Below are positions 35,010-47,100 of a stretch of 64,000 nt of DNA, piece by piece. Source of the DNA: Podaxis mareebaensis (Eukaryota; Basidiomycota; Agaricomycetes; Agaricales; Agaricaceae); assembly GCA_018524725.1 (NCBI GenBank), contig JAEUWP010000421.1, positions 248,001 to 312,000 on the forward strand, written 5' to 3'. Within the stretch, counting starts at the first letter, position 1. Every line of letters begins with the position of its first letter. The position numbers were made by a program, and so were the translations under genes. The notes below the pieces were generated by a model, which saw only the letters and a list, made by a program, of their open reading frames with translations, made no database searches and was not told where the DNA came from.

Positions 35010-36073
35010 ATGATCACTCGTGACGTCGTCAATGAGATTTTTAGGGGCACATGTGAATTAGTCAGTGAGAATGGAAGTATATGTGTGCCGTTTCCCAGTA
35101 TATAACGGAATTGGGGCACTCTTCCAAGCAATCTTAGCTGTTACAAATAACGACGACAATGCCGTGGATTCTCTTAATTAGCCCCTATCTCTACCAGGCG
35201 CTCACAGGGCACACGGTTCCATTTTGATTTAACATCTGCATCACAATCACCGGCTATTTCCGCAAAACTCCGACCATCAGTATATAGCCCACCCAAACTC
35301 TATTTTTTTTTTCGCTACGAAGGTTTGCCACGCTGGTCGTTTTGGACTTCTACCATCGGCACAGTGCCATGACTCTTACGAGTCCTTTCACCTTCAAGAC
35401 TAACCCAGAGCTAGGAAATATCGCGATGCATATCAAATGTCGTGGTATGTCGATAAAAGCTGGGACATCCTTTTGTCACCTTGGTCCAGAGCATACTAGA
35501 CACATGTGGAGTTGATAGGTGAGTAACTTCTCCATTCTTTGATTTCGCCTACTGGGTCAATGATACCAAAAAAAAAAACTGATTTTAATGAGTACGACTC
35601 GCTGCGGCGGGAATGACGACTCCTTTCCGCTGAGACCACTTTCTACTCCCGTTCAAAATACCCATGCTAACCACTTGACAGGTTTACGCTCGCTTATGCT
35701 CGTTAGAATGAAAGTTGGCGTGTCCTGCATTCCTATTTAGTTAGGATAGATTAACATAATGTATATATAGTCCGTAATATATCCTTCTCAGTGCCGCTTG
35801 TCTTGTCTCACCTTCATCAAGACAATCCAAGTTATACAATCGTTCTATGTTAACATCATAAACAAGAAGCAAGAAGTGGGACATATGTAACATAACAACA
35901 CTACACAGAATACAGTCTATCATAACTCCAAAATGCCCAAGATGTGCTTAGAAATACAATGAACGTTAATAATGTGAATCCAAATGCAAGTCAGCAGAAA
36001 CACGATGTGGTAGCAATACAGCCAAAAGGAACATCATGAAAATAAATTAACCGTCGAGGTAGAAAGACCCACT
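35010..36073. other. Intergenic, 1.06 kb
   Basis: No certain gene. A TATATAG word (about 35281) lies 80-90 nt before an ATG at 35369 that opens a 48-codon frame (MTLTSPFTFKTNPELGNIAM...) ending at 35515; it may be a small protein or a first exon, but nothing else supports it. Poly-T runs occur near 35300 and a poly-A run near 35570. Confidence 0.4.
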
Positions 36074-38741
36074 CTAGGGAAAGAAGGCGGTCAGCCCGCC
36101 AGGATGTTCACCGTTGCTCTGATCTGGGCGCTGTTGGATTTGTATGCGGATCTTCATCAGTTCGTCCCAAAGCTGAGTGGGAATCTGGGTTCCGTTGCGA
36201 AGGTGAGACCTGATTCTATCAAGCCACTCCCTCATGAGGCGATATCGGCTCTCGTTTTTGCGGTCCAGTGGCTTGAGATCGACACCGATGTCATCCTGTA
36301 ACGCCATTAGCGAGACCTGAGCGAGCCAATAGAAGGGAAGGGCGTTATAGACGAATGGTGGCTCTTCTCGGTTGTTCTCGTAACGCATGGCATCGGGACT
36401 GCTCATCCACATCTGCAGCCAACTATGGAGAGCATACTGAGTCGAGAAGGTGCTCTCTTTGGAGTCGTTGTCGGAAAGAGTCGTAGAAGGAGTATCGGAT
36501 GGGTTTCGAATGTTAGAGGCGTAGAGGTTTCGAAGAATAGTGTGGATAAGGATAAAATGGGCGAACGGGTTTAGTGTTGGGGGAATTGCCGAACTCTGCA
36601 GCTCGGCTAAGATCGCTAACGCCCGTTGCATACTGAACCCGGATAGCCGTGCGAGGCCCACGCCGTAATGGGAAGGTGTCTTTACGGCTTGGAGCCACTG
36701 TGCTGCGCTTCCTGCCGTCCATAACCCATCATCGCATGGTAGATTGATATCGAATTCGCTGGGCTGGAATGATGGAGACATGGAGAAGTACATGCAATGG
36801 CAGCAATCGTGGAGGTATGAGACTAAGAGTGCTCTGATGTTGAGGATGAGTATCAGAGATCTCCATGGACATAAGCGCTTTGACGCACCGCTTAATCGTT
36901 TCGTATTGTGCCCAATCCTTCCAAGCTTTGTCCAACCCACTCACATCACTCAGGTCTGGAAGGCTCCATGAGGCCACATGATTGATGAGACCAATACGAC
37001 GTATCATCTAGAAAGCAGGGGGGCTGAGAGCCAAGGCGGTTGTGCGTGACAGAGTTACATACCATAACCAACATCCCATGATAAACATGGGACGAAACCC
37101 TCTGATCTGCTTTCTGGTGGAAAAGTCCGATCGTTTGCAAAAGGACAACAGCAATAATAATGTTCAATTGTTTGCTCAAATCAGAGCCGCTGTTGGTCTG
37201 GTATTCCCATGTATAAGTTCCGGGCACGCGGAGAGGGGCGGCCGAGTCACTCACGAATTCCATGACAAGGCTATCCCGCGTTGCTACTAGAGTATTGTTG
37301 ATGAAGTTCGTCGCGGTCTTCGTTTTCACGAAGAGAGCCCCACACGCTTGCATTGCACGAATAAGGATCGGAGGTTTGCCTTCTGCCTTCCACGTAGAAG
37401 GGTGAATAATAGGTATTTGAGTGCTGAAGGCAGAGAAAAATAGGTACACTATACCATCGCGGCCGTGTTAACAAAGGTTTACACGTGTATGGAGAGAATA
37501 GACATACGATAGTGTTCTAAGTCCTCGGCCGTGGGTTCGAGTGCGTTTGTGAGGACCGAGGAATCGAATGAAGCTCCCGCCGGGTTTACCGTAACACCGA
37601 CTTGCGAAGGCGATGTATTGTGTGACGGGACTGGTCCTAGAGAAGTATAGTCGGGCATGAAGTCTTGACCGTCCATCCTAACGCCTTGTGGATAAGAGAA
37701 AACATCACTCGTTGCATATCTTGGTAAGGCTTCTCGGCCGTCCAACCAAGTTGACAAGTCTGCTAATGGAGCAAACGGTGGAGAACATGATGATAATGTT
37801 TGCTCCAAACCGAAATTCTCGAAAGGGGCGGAGGGGTTGGGAAAGAGCCGACCAAGCTGATTGTCCAAGGTTAAGGTATCAAAAGTTGCGACGTCGAATG
37901 ATTGAGCAAAGTCTCCGCGAGGTTCAAAAAGATCCGACCGAGGAGATGATCGAGTGGAGGCGACAGAAGAGGTTGAAGATGTTGAAAGCCCTGGGGGTTC
38001 AAGCGGGGTAAGAGGTAACAACTGAGCGTCCAGGGAGAGAGTGGGTGAGGGAGTGGTGTTATTAGTCACAAATAGTGAAGGATAGGGAGGAGATGACATC
38101 GGGTGATTCGTTGAAACTGGAGATGACGCCGTCGGTGTGGTGTCGCTTGCGGCCTTGGCTGCCGCCGCCTGTTGAGCTGCCTTCTTTGCTGCATTGCGTT
38201 TGTTTCTCGAAGCTTCGGGGTCGTTGATAAAAATGCATTCCCTCCCTCGTGACGAGCACTTGGAACAGGGGTATTGTAAATTGCATTTGACCTTCGATTC
38301 GGCGCAAGCCTAGGAGAATAGGGTGCGTCAGCTGAAAGAAATGCTTGGGAAGCCGTGAGGACATGCCTGGCAGGATTTCCGTCGCGACCGATTAGCGTTT
38401 CGACTAGACGAGGGATTTTCAGTTACCCGACAAGCGTGAAGAAGAGGTGACACCCACGAATCGCCGCACGTTCGCTTATGTCGAGTAAGCAAGTCACTTC
38501 GTGTGAATTCGGCATTGCATGTCTGTGGAAGATGTTAACACTGCAAGTCACCGCTCCGAACACAACAACTCACATTACATCGATGCAATCGTTCATTCGT
38601 ATCTGCCACGATTGATAAGCAATAGTATACAGGGGATGGGCAAGGACACTAACGTGAACGAAGGTGTCGATTCAAATGTGTGGTGCGAGTGAATTTCGCT
38701 GGACAGAGAGAGCAGTACTTCGTCTGCGGGAGTGAAGGCAT
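36074..38741 (-). CDS. Transcription factor, two C2H2 fingers + Zn2Cys6 + fungal-specific domain, 761 aa
   Basis: Eight exons close in frame: 38654-38741, 38574-38602, 38458-38522, 38367-38403, 37508-38309, 37063-37448, 36889-37007, 36074-36833. The start MPSLPQTKYCSLCPAKFT leads straight into a C2H2 finger (YCSLCPAKFTRTTHLNRHLR plus SH). A second finger is C2HC (CNTCNAEFTRSDLLTRHKRT, then C). After SRNANRSRRK comes a perfect binuclear cluster with C-x2-C-x6-C-x5-C-x2-C-x6-C spacing (SCQACAESKVKC, NLQYPCSKC, SSRGREC). Then an Ala/Lys-rich stretch, a Ser/Pro activation-like region, and the fungal-specific regulatory domain (FPIIHPSTW-like IPIIHPSTWK; YLHDCCHCMYFSMSPSFQPS). A nuclear DNA-binding regulator. 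The intron inside the Zn cluster (38310-38366) uses GC-AG. It is the nearest regulator to the PKS, 5.4 kb away; control of that gene is only a possibility. Confidence 0.92.
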
Positions 38742-41700
38742 ATTTCCTAGGGTGGGGGAAGTTAGGAGGATATCCATGTTCGAAGCATAGCCGCCGACCG
38801 AAGACTAACCCTTGTGATTCCGCATGCGGCTGACTTCTCCATTAGCTTTGAGGTCGATGGAATGCCTCACAGGAGGCATCATAGGAAGTATAGGTGCAGC
38901 CATAGCTGGGAGGGGGAAGAAGTTCGAGGACAGAACTTCAGGCGTGGTTTATATAAGCCCTTGCAGAGCATCTTGAATTACAGTTCTAAGGTGCAAATTC
39001 GATGATGGTAGATCACATCTCTATTCAAACGTTAAGCGGCGCAAAAGAGTTGTGTTTGGCTCGTACACTATGTAAGCGCAGGCGGAAATGACCGGAACTT
39101 GCGGTAATTGATCCTGAACCAGCAACACCGGCTATACTGGTCTATGAAAAGCAGTGCGTCAGTTTGATTTGATTTATAAGTTCGAGGACATGCAGTTGAC
39201 ACCGACATTTGCGCCTTAATAATGTCGAATCGCGGCAAGATCTGGCACCCGAGAGTGTACAAAGAGCCGGAGAGCCAACATGAGCGATTCTGCTGAGATA
39301 AAGGAGAGAGAGCACTATGGGTCCTCCAGGATAGAATTTCCGCAATCTGGCCTGTGCATGCTCGTCGATGTTAGCGAACAAGTCACTTGCTAGTTGGTGC
39401 GGAAGAGCTCGGCAATCACGGGAACATATTACGTCAGCGGAAACTGAGCGGTCCTATTACCCGATTAAGACCAGATCAATATCTGGTGGGTTTTGTTGCT
39501 CCTGATCTACTCACGAGTGCTGGAGCCCTTCTCAGAAAGCAAAGTTCGACGAATGTGCAAATGGTTGCTCATGCTACTACATTCCGCAATTAATTTTAGG
39601 CAGAGTGCCCGCAGCTTACTTGCTAACCTCATCTTGCTCTAGCAAACATACCCTACATTATTGTGAAGGCAAACCACTGGATACAATCGGTTGGAGGTTT
39701 GGCAATGATTCGAAAAAGACATGACACGCCAAACTGCTTATTGATCCGCCGGTTGAATTGCAGACGACTTTTGGAACATCACCATCAGTTGATACCTCCT
39801 GCTCATTTGCTCAGAAGATGATACAGCTATCGCGCTCTCACTGGGATTGTCCCTTGCCTTATGTGGGAATCAGTGGTCCGCAAAGCACTGAAAGGAGCCA
39901 CAATACCACTGTGTCGGTGCTCGGACGCCTGCTCCCTTGCTCTCCTCAACAAGTCAAGACCACAGAGCTATAGCGTTTGGGGGTTGCGTAGAAACCAGGC
40001 AGTACGAACCACGAGGATGGCTGCCTAATTGACTAGAAGTAATCAACGGGCGTGACTTGCTATCAGGCTAAGCGAAATGACTGGGAAGCTCAGTCAGCAA
40101 TCACATGATACTGCCGAAGGGATTAAAGTAGATTCACCGGATCATACATCGAAGCATCTCCTGCGATCCTGAATAGACACGAATACCCATTTTTAGTGAC
40201 ACTCGCTCCAACACAGTGTCAGAAACGCTTGAACCCACTCGTTTACACGATATAATTCTACAATTCCGCAGCAAGCCCACTTACTAACACAAAGTGCGAG
40301 AGGAGTCTAGACAAAATCGAGGTACATTGATGAAGCAGGAGCCGAATCCTGTGTGGGGGACCAAAATGGTGATGTAATTCCAACTTCATAGGCCCTGTCG
40401 ATCACTGCTCAGGGACGAAGCAGTTTGCACCCCTCAAGCCTGGACGATTTTAGATGGTGATTGTCCCAGTCAACAAGCTGAGCATACAGGCCAGGATTCC
40501 CACAGTGTACTACGTTCAAATAGAAATAATTATTTCTTTGATTTGCTTTTTCGCCGTGGCTTCTGAGTGTAAGCCGTTAAAGGGCTTCCCTCCCCAATTA
40601 AGTCGGAGACTTTGGAGCCCTTGGAATAAATCATGGAAGCATCGTGTTAACTGAATTGCGCTGAGAACTCAGTTGTCGGAATACACCCTCAACACGTTTC
40701 CCGATCCTTTGCAATCGAGAATAACTCAGTTGACCCACCTCGTCGAGATCCAGAGTGTTGGTTGTGTGATTTATAATCGGATGTACACCCTCACATCATA
40801 CAACGTCTAATGTGATGGGATGACACGGCGATCATACAACCTCGCCGAGGTCATCTGCCCCGAAGCCCGCGATACACGATCGTGTATGTGTCACAGGCAC
40901 CGACGGTTCGGCATTCACTTTTTCCGGGATTACCTGTTCCTGTTAAGAAGTCGATGTCTCAGAGTTAAGTTTGCATAAAATGTTACTTGACGTACATAAT
41001 TCAACTTGTATCGAGTCGATGAAGGGGTCAGTTTCCTTTCCTAAAACATCGGAGTCAGTGTTTGAACTTCTTTTTAATGTGGCGACCGAGTTTCGGGCTG
41101 TACATACACTTCATACGTGGACGTCCAGGGCAATAATAAACCGTCCTTTCCGCCTTACCGCTGACGTTAGGATGCTCAGTAATCATCGTTGATCAGCCGC
41201 ACGCTTCTGTGCTGCGCTGGGCGTCCAGGTCCCTCGGAACTATTCCCGTGAGATACCGCGTCTATTGAAAACCATTCCGAGAGCGCTCTCGCGCGTCTCG
41301 CCCTGTTTACCAAGCATTACGACACAGCATAGGCCGGAAATGGAACCCACCCGCCACGCCCCTTCGAAGTGCTGCGTCTTACGGCCGAACGCCCAGTACT
41401 GCTCTGACTTAAGCTCCAACAACTCCTATGAGTGCAACCACTTATCCATCCGTCAGAAGCATTGCTCAAACTAAGTAATGTTCTACTCAGTGCTCTGCTC
41501 CAGCTTGAACCAAAATGGAATTAAGATGTTCGTTCTAGAACTGGGCGCCTCAGCTCTAGCAACGGGCCCGCGTATCACGTCGATTTCGCAGGTCTCCGGA
41601 AATGAGATGTCTTGCAAGATTGTGGTATCCGTAGTAAGGGTAAGGTTTACCATATCCTGCCACATCTAGGAGGACGGATGATTTGTGTGACTTATTTATA

Positions 41701-44135
41701 GGATGATCCCCGTCAATGTTGGATGATCTAATTATAGCTACATACCCGAGTTCAACCAGAGGATCGGATAATCCCTTGATGGCTTGGCAGGATGTTGTAT
41801 TCATCTAGGTGTGTTCTAGGCAAATAGGGTGACAGAGCAGGACTTGTTGATCACGGGCTGCTGATATAACAAGGCTACTGATAACGAAGTCGAGAGCACG
41901 TAGAGAATGTATCAGCTCTTATCGTTTGCCAGGCACGTGTAACACCCCTCCTTTCTGTGCATTCCGTGTTCATACCGTTCAACGAACACGCATGAGGCTG
42001 TGTCCATGATGTCTTGACATCCGCAGAGACAATCTTCAAAGGCGGGAGGTGTACACTTATTAAATTAGCCTGTTCACATGCACTTCCGATAACAGGTCGT
42101 ATGGCCTTCACCGTTGAGCACGGGCCTGTGCAGCCAGGAGCCTGCGAGGTCTTCGCTAAACCGACGTCATCGCAATGCAGTCGAAGACAAAAATTGGCTC
42201 GTCTGAAGGTCCGGCCTCCTTACTATCATTCGATCCTGCTGTAGTATCGTGAGGAATAGCACCATACGGACGTCGAGCTTATCCTGGCGTCTGCCTTACT
42301 AGTAGTATGCTGTGCAGTCACTAAGCCAATTTTGCTCGGACACAAGGAAGGTGGTACTGCAGTGGAGTCAATCCCGGAAAAGCATCAGGAAAGCCATGTT
42401 TTTCGACCACCCAGTGGCCTTTGCCATTGCTACAAGTCTGTGATATCTGCGCATGTACTCACAAATTACGAGTTCCAATCGGGCAGCTAAATGGCTGGTA
42501 GCTACGCTACACGGAGCGAGGAGCAAGGACACCGGCTATGTGTCTACGACGACGAATTCCTTGGCTCAATGGTCGTTCAAGGTTCATACGAGCTCGGGGC
42601 CAGTGCAGTTGTTCTCACTCAAGGTTAATGTGCATGGCCCCGGTCGATTGGCGTGTTCTTCATGTCACAGGTATGCACAAATGAAACAGAGCAAAAATAT
42701 GGGAGCCACTCTCATTTGAGACACTCTGCTTCGTGCCCCGGATGCACATTCCGAACACTCCAATGACAATGGACTTTTCAAGAATAGAGTCACTGCTGAA
42801 CTCCTACAGCAGGGAGCTCGTTAAACATATCAGCCCCTCGTCGGTTAAGGTTCAAATGCGCCCCGGAACCTTCAGGGGTTACCTCTCAGATAGCCTTACG
42901 GACCACTGCCAGTTAGAAAGGGGTTAAAGAGTCTGACCCATGCCATCAGGTAAAGTCCTTACGCGAAAGACAAGGGCACGTTCAGATTGGTACTGTTCTC
43001 GAATCTATAGCAGTGGGCAAGACCGAAAGGTGAAGGTGGTAGTACTACCTCATTGTGCCTGCCAGTGACTCTGTGGGACATTGTTCAAGCCCTTGGGGTA
43101 GTGAGATGTTGGCGTTTCTCTGAGGAGATGCAATTTGAACTGTGGTACCTCGAGGAGTGGACTGGTATTACGCTTCTGTGAAGCTGTGATGTCACTCCAA
43201 CACTGCTTCGGATGGTCGCAGGCTGCCGATCAGCTCTAATCGGACTCCGACGTGATATAAAATTTGAGGATGTGACCTATGTAACACGGCATAGCAGGTT
43301 TAGTCCGGCATGTGGTAGAAGCCAGCCGGTCACTCCTCCCATCCGTTCAGATTGTCTTGGAAAAATGGGCGCGCAATGCTTCGAGAAATGTGTCGATGCC
43401 ACACATAAATTCTTAGAGCCAGCAAGTAGAAGGCGATACACTCATTCGTCCAAGGTTCGGGTCACCAATAGCATTGGAAACCGTGAATCTGTCACACAAG
43501 CACCGAACGAAGGCACAAGCATGTACACACAATGAGCTTGACCTCTCTTCTTGCCGCCGTGTCAGGAATCAGGATCCTGCAAAGTTGTACATGTTTGCAG
43601 GTCCATGAATTTGTTGCGAGGGAAAATTAAGATGTTTTATCCCACGCCGGTCTTCAGCACGCTTGGAAACGTCATCATACTCCGTTCTCACTCGATCATG
43701 ATCTGTTCCCGGCTTGGCTGTTGCCTGGACCAACGGAGATCTTGGTGGGTGTAAACCTTTTTTTGTTAGCATCTATTTGACGACAATGATACTTATCCTT
43801 GGATAGGATACTGGATGACATCTAATACTTGTCAATCCATCAAACACATCGATAGATACCGCCTTCGGTCGGCCGCTGCCCAAATCGGGTCGATAACCAT
43901 ACCTAGGGCTCGACGCCAATTACTGGAGAACTCCAAAGTCAACTCCTAGTAGTAATTAACCCAATACGCGACGCGAATAACCTCCTCTCCTGGTCGCATT
44001 CAAAATCGCCCTCACCTGTGCCAACTAGGACCGAGCTTTTCCGTTCTTTACGGAATTACAAGAACTATACCCTTTATAAGGTCGCGCCTCGGTCCATTGA
44101 ATGTTCCCAGCTTGCGACACTCTCAAGCCTTCACG
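38742..44135. other. 5.4-kb gene-poor region before the PKS
   Basis: Read in six frames, it contains only short open frames without recognisable motifs or linked splice sites. At the right end are a palindromic CGGTCGGCCG (about 43866-43875), a TATA-like TTTATAAG (44073-44080) and an out-of-frame ATG at 44101 upstream of the PKS start. Nothing here identifies further cluster enzymes. Confidence 0.5.
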
Positions 44136-47100
44136 ATGGCACCGACCGCGATTAACCATCTACACATACCAATTTTCTCTGAACAAGACGCGTTTGTTAT
44201 CAACACTCCTCAGGCTCGCGAGCAAGCTCTACGTGATGCTTCCACACCTTCAGGCTCTGCCCTCTTATCTGCATGCCACCAGTCCTTCATCACGGAGCTT
44301 TCGACTTTGGGCTTGCACGACCTTGAAGTAGCTGACGTTAATCTAGCTGACTTCTCGGAGCCCTCGGTTCTCATCACATTTCCCGACGTTCGTTATCGTT
44401 CCAACCCAGCGATCTCTAGTCCTACCCTCTTCCTTTTCCAAGCACTTCGGTATCTCGCTTTCATCGAAGACGTTGGCAAGACTACGGGCTCTGTCACACC
44501 TTTCACCGACATCTTGCAGCGTAACGCGGAAAACGGGACTGGCATCCTTGGGTTCTCCTTTGGAGTTCTACCCGCTGTAGTTGTTGGGACATCATCAAAC
44601 TCCTCAACCTTCATTGCCCGAGCAGTGGAGGCATATCGTCTAGCTGTCTGGATTGGTGTTCGTACCCAAGCCTATCGCCGGCAATTGCTTTCTACCGCAC
44701 CACTAGACCATGACCCCTGTCTTCCTTGGGGTCTTGTGCTCACGGGTTTGACGAGGGACGCTATAGATAGTGCGGTTCACGTGTTCAATGAGGTATGTAT
44801 CTCACGCTAAGTGTTTCATCCCCGTCGTGGTCAATGGTTGACTATTTTGAAGCAAATCGGTCATTCTGCTGTCTTTGTGACAGCGATCACGGACGCCAGT
44901 TATTTCACTATTTCTGGCAGACCTGATTATCTCGCCACTTTTTCGGCCAGTATCTCAACTATTGCTGTCGTACACAAGACCTGTGTGGACACCCTTTACC
45001 ACTCCCCTGTACTCACCAGTTCGGTGCGAAATCGCGTTCTTTCCGATGTCGTTGCGCGGAATATCAAGTTTCCTACCTTTGAGGATATCCGGGTTCCCAT
45101 CCGCTCGACATGGACTGGCGATGCTATCAATCATAGTACTGTTGATTCCACAGCATTGGTTGAATTGGTTGTTGATATGATCATCACCCAACCCGTCAAT
45201 TGGACACGTGTAGTCGAAAAGACGGTTGCAACCGTTCCTGAGGACGTACCTGTCAAACTCCTCAGTTGCGGTTCCGGGACCGGTTTGATCAAAGGCCTTG
45301 ATCGCGCCTTCTCACGGACCCATATATCGACTTTTGATCTCTGCAAAACCGATTCTGGCAAGAATAAGGAGACGGCTAGATGGGAGGCAATCGCCATTGT
45401 TGGGATGGCAGTTGACATCCCGGGCGCTCCTAACAGCGAGAAATTTTGGGAAATGTTGGAATCCGGTATCAACGCGGTTTCGGAGGTTTGTGTTTGACGA
45501 TGATCTATGTTTTTTTAATTAAATTTCGTTGATATCGCCAGATTCCGGGACGTCGCTTCAAGGTTACTGGCTTCAAGTCGGAGAAGTACACCAACCGATC
45601 AATAGAGGCACATACTAGCAAACTCGTCGAAAACGATGACGATTTTGACTATACGTAAGAGTTAACTATCCTTTTATTTATCCCACTCCCGACCAATTGA
45701 AAGGTTTTTCAAGATCACTCCTCGTGAGGCCAAAGATATGAATACTCAGCAACGTATTCTTCTTCAAGTTGTATTCGAGGCACTCGAAGATGCAGGCTAT
45801 GTTCCTTATTCAACTATCACATGGTGTCCTGAGACTTTCGGCTGTTACGTGGATGTTACAGCCCCCGAGAGTTTTCCAAACGAGACCGACCTTCACTACG
45901 GTACAGGTGAGTCCATTCAATAGGGAAGGGTACGTGAAGAGTGTTAATCAAACACGGTTTCTCAGGTACTTGGGAGGCCTTTCTGAGTAGTTGCATATCA
46001 CATGCGTTGCGTCTGAATGGTCCACCGATGGCAGCGGTCGATACTACCTGCTCCTCTTCTGCCGTTGCATTTCGTAGGGGAGCTTGTGCGCTTATCGATA
46101 GAGCCTGCAATACTGCACTTGTGGGTAGTGTCAACGTTATATCGAGCCCTGACGTGCGTCAATCTTTCCCCTTTGGCTGTCTTCATGCTGATTGACTGCG
46201 TATTCCTTTAAGACATTCTCGGATCTTGATAGGGGTCACTCCGCTAGCCCCATGGGCCAGCGCAATTCTCTCGGTGTCGCTGCTGAAGGCTACTCGTGCT
46301 TAAGTGTTGCAATGTTTGTATTGAAGCGTCTCCCTGACGCGGTTGCCGAAAACGACAATATTCTGGGCATTATTCGTGCCATCGAAGTCGATCAAAGTGA
46401 TCTCCCGCATTCCAGTACACATCCGCGTGTCTCAACGCAGGGCAACCTTTTCAGGCACGTTTTCGAAGCGGCAAGTACTGATGCCCGCCGCGTCAGCGTG
46501 GTTGAAGCCCATCGGACAGGGACTCGTGCCAGTGATCCTGACGAGCTGGAGAGCATTAGGAGCGTGTTTGGCCAAAATCGACCCGCGGATAATCCCCTCC
46601 ATATTATTTCTGCGAAGTCCCACATTCGTCATTTGGGAGCTGCCTCAGGTGCTGTTAGTGTGGTAAAATTACTCCTGATGCTTCGCTACAAGACCATCCC
46701 TCCTATCATTTCGCTCGAAAATCTCGACCCTCATGCCACCGACCTCGTTGCTGGCGATTCCATCACCGACACTGTCCGGACTGCATGGATTCCATCCAAG
46801 GAGGGCGAGCCTCGTGTTGCCCTGATCAGTAGCTTCGACGCAGCAGGTACTCATACTGCCATGCTCCTCGAAGAGTATCTCCCTCCTACTGACCAACGGC
46901 CGGAGGGCTTATCATACGTTTTCGGTATTTCTGCGAAAGACTCCGACGCTCTTGAAGTTCTTCGTGCCCGTGTCATTGATTGGGTTCGAGATCCTAGACA
47001 CCCAACTACATCCCTTGCTGATATTGCATATACAACTACTGCTCGACGCCACCTTTACGCCTATCGTCTCGCTGTTTCTGCGAACAGCAAAGAGGACCTA

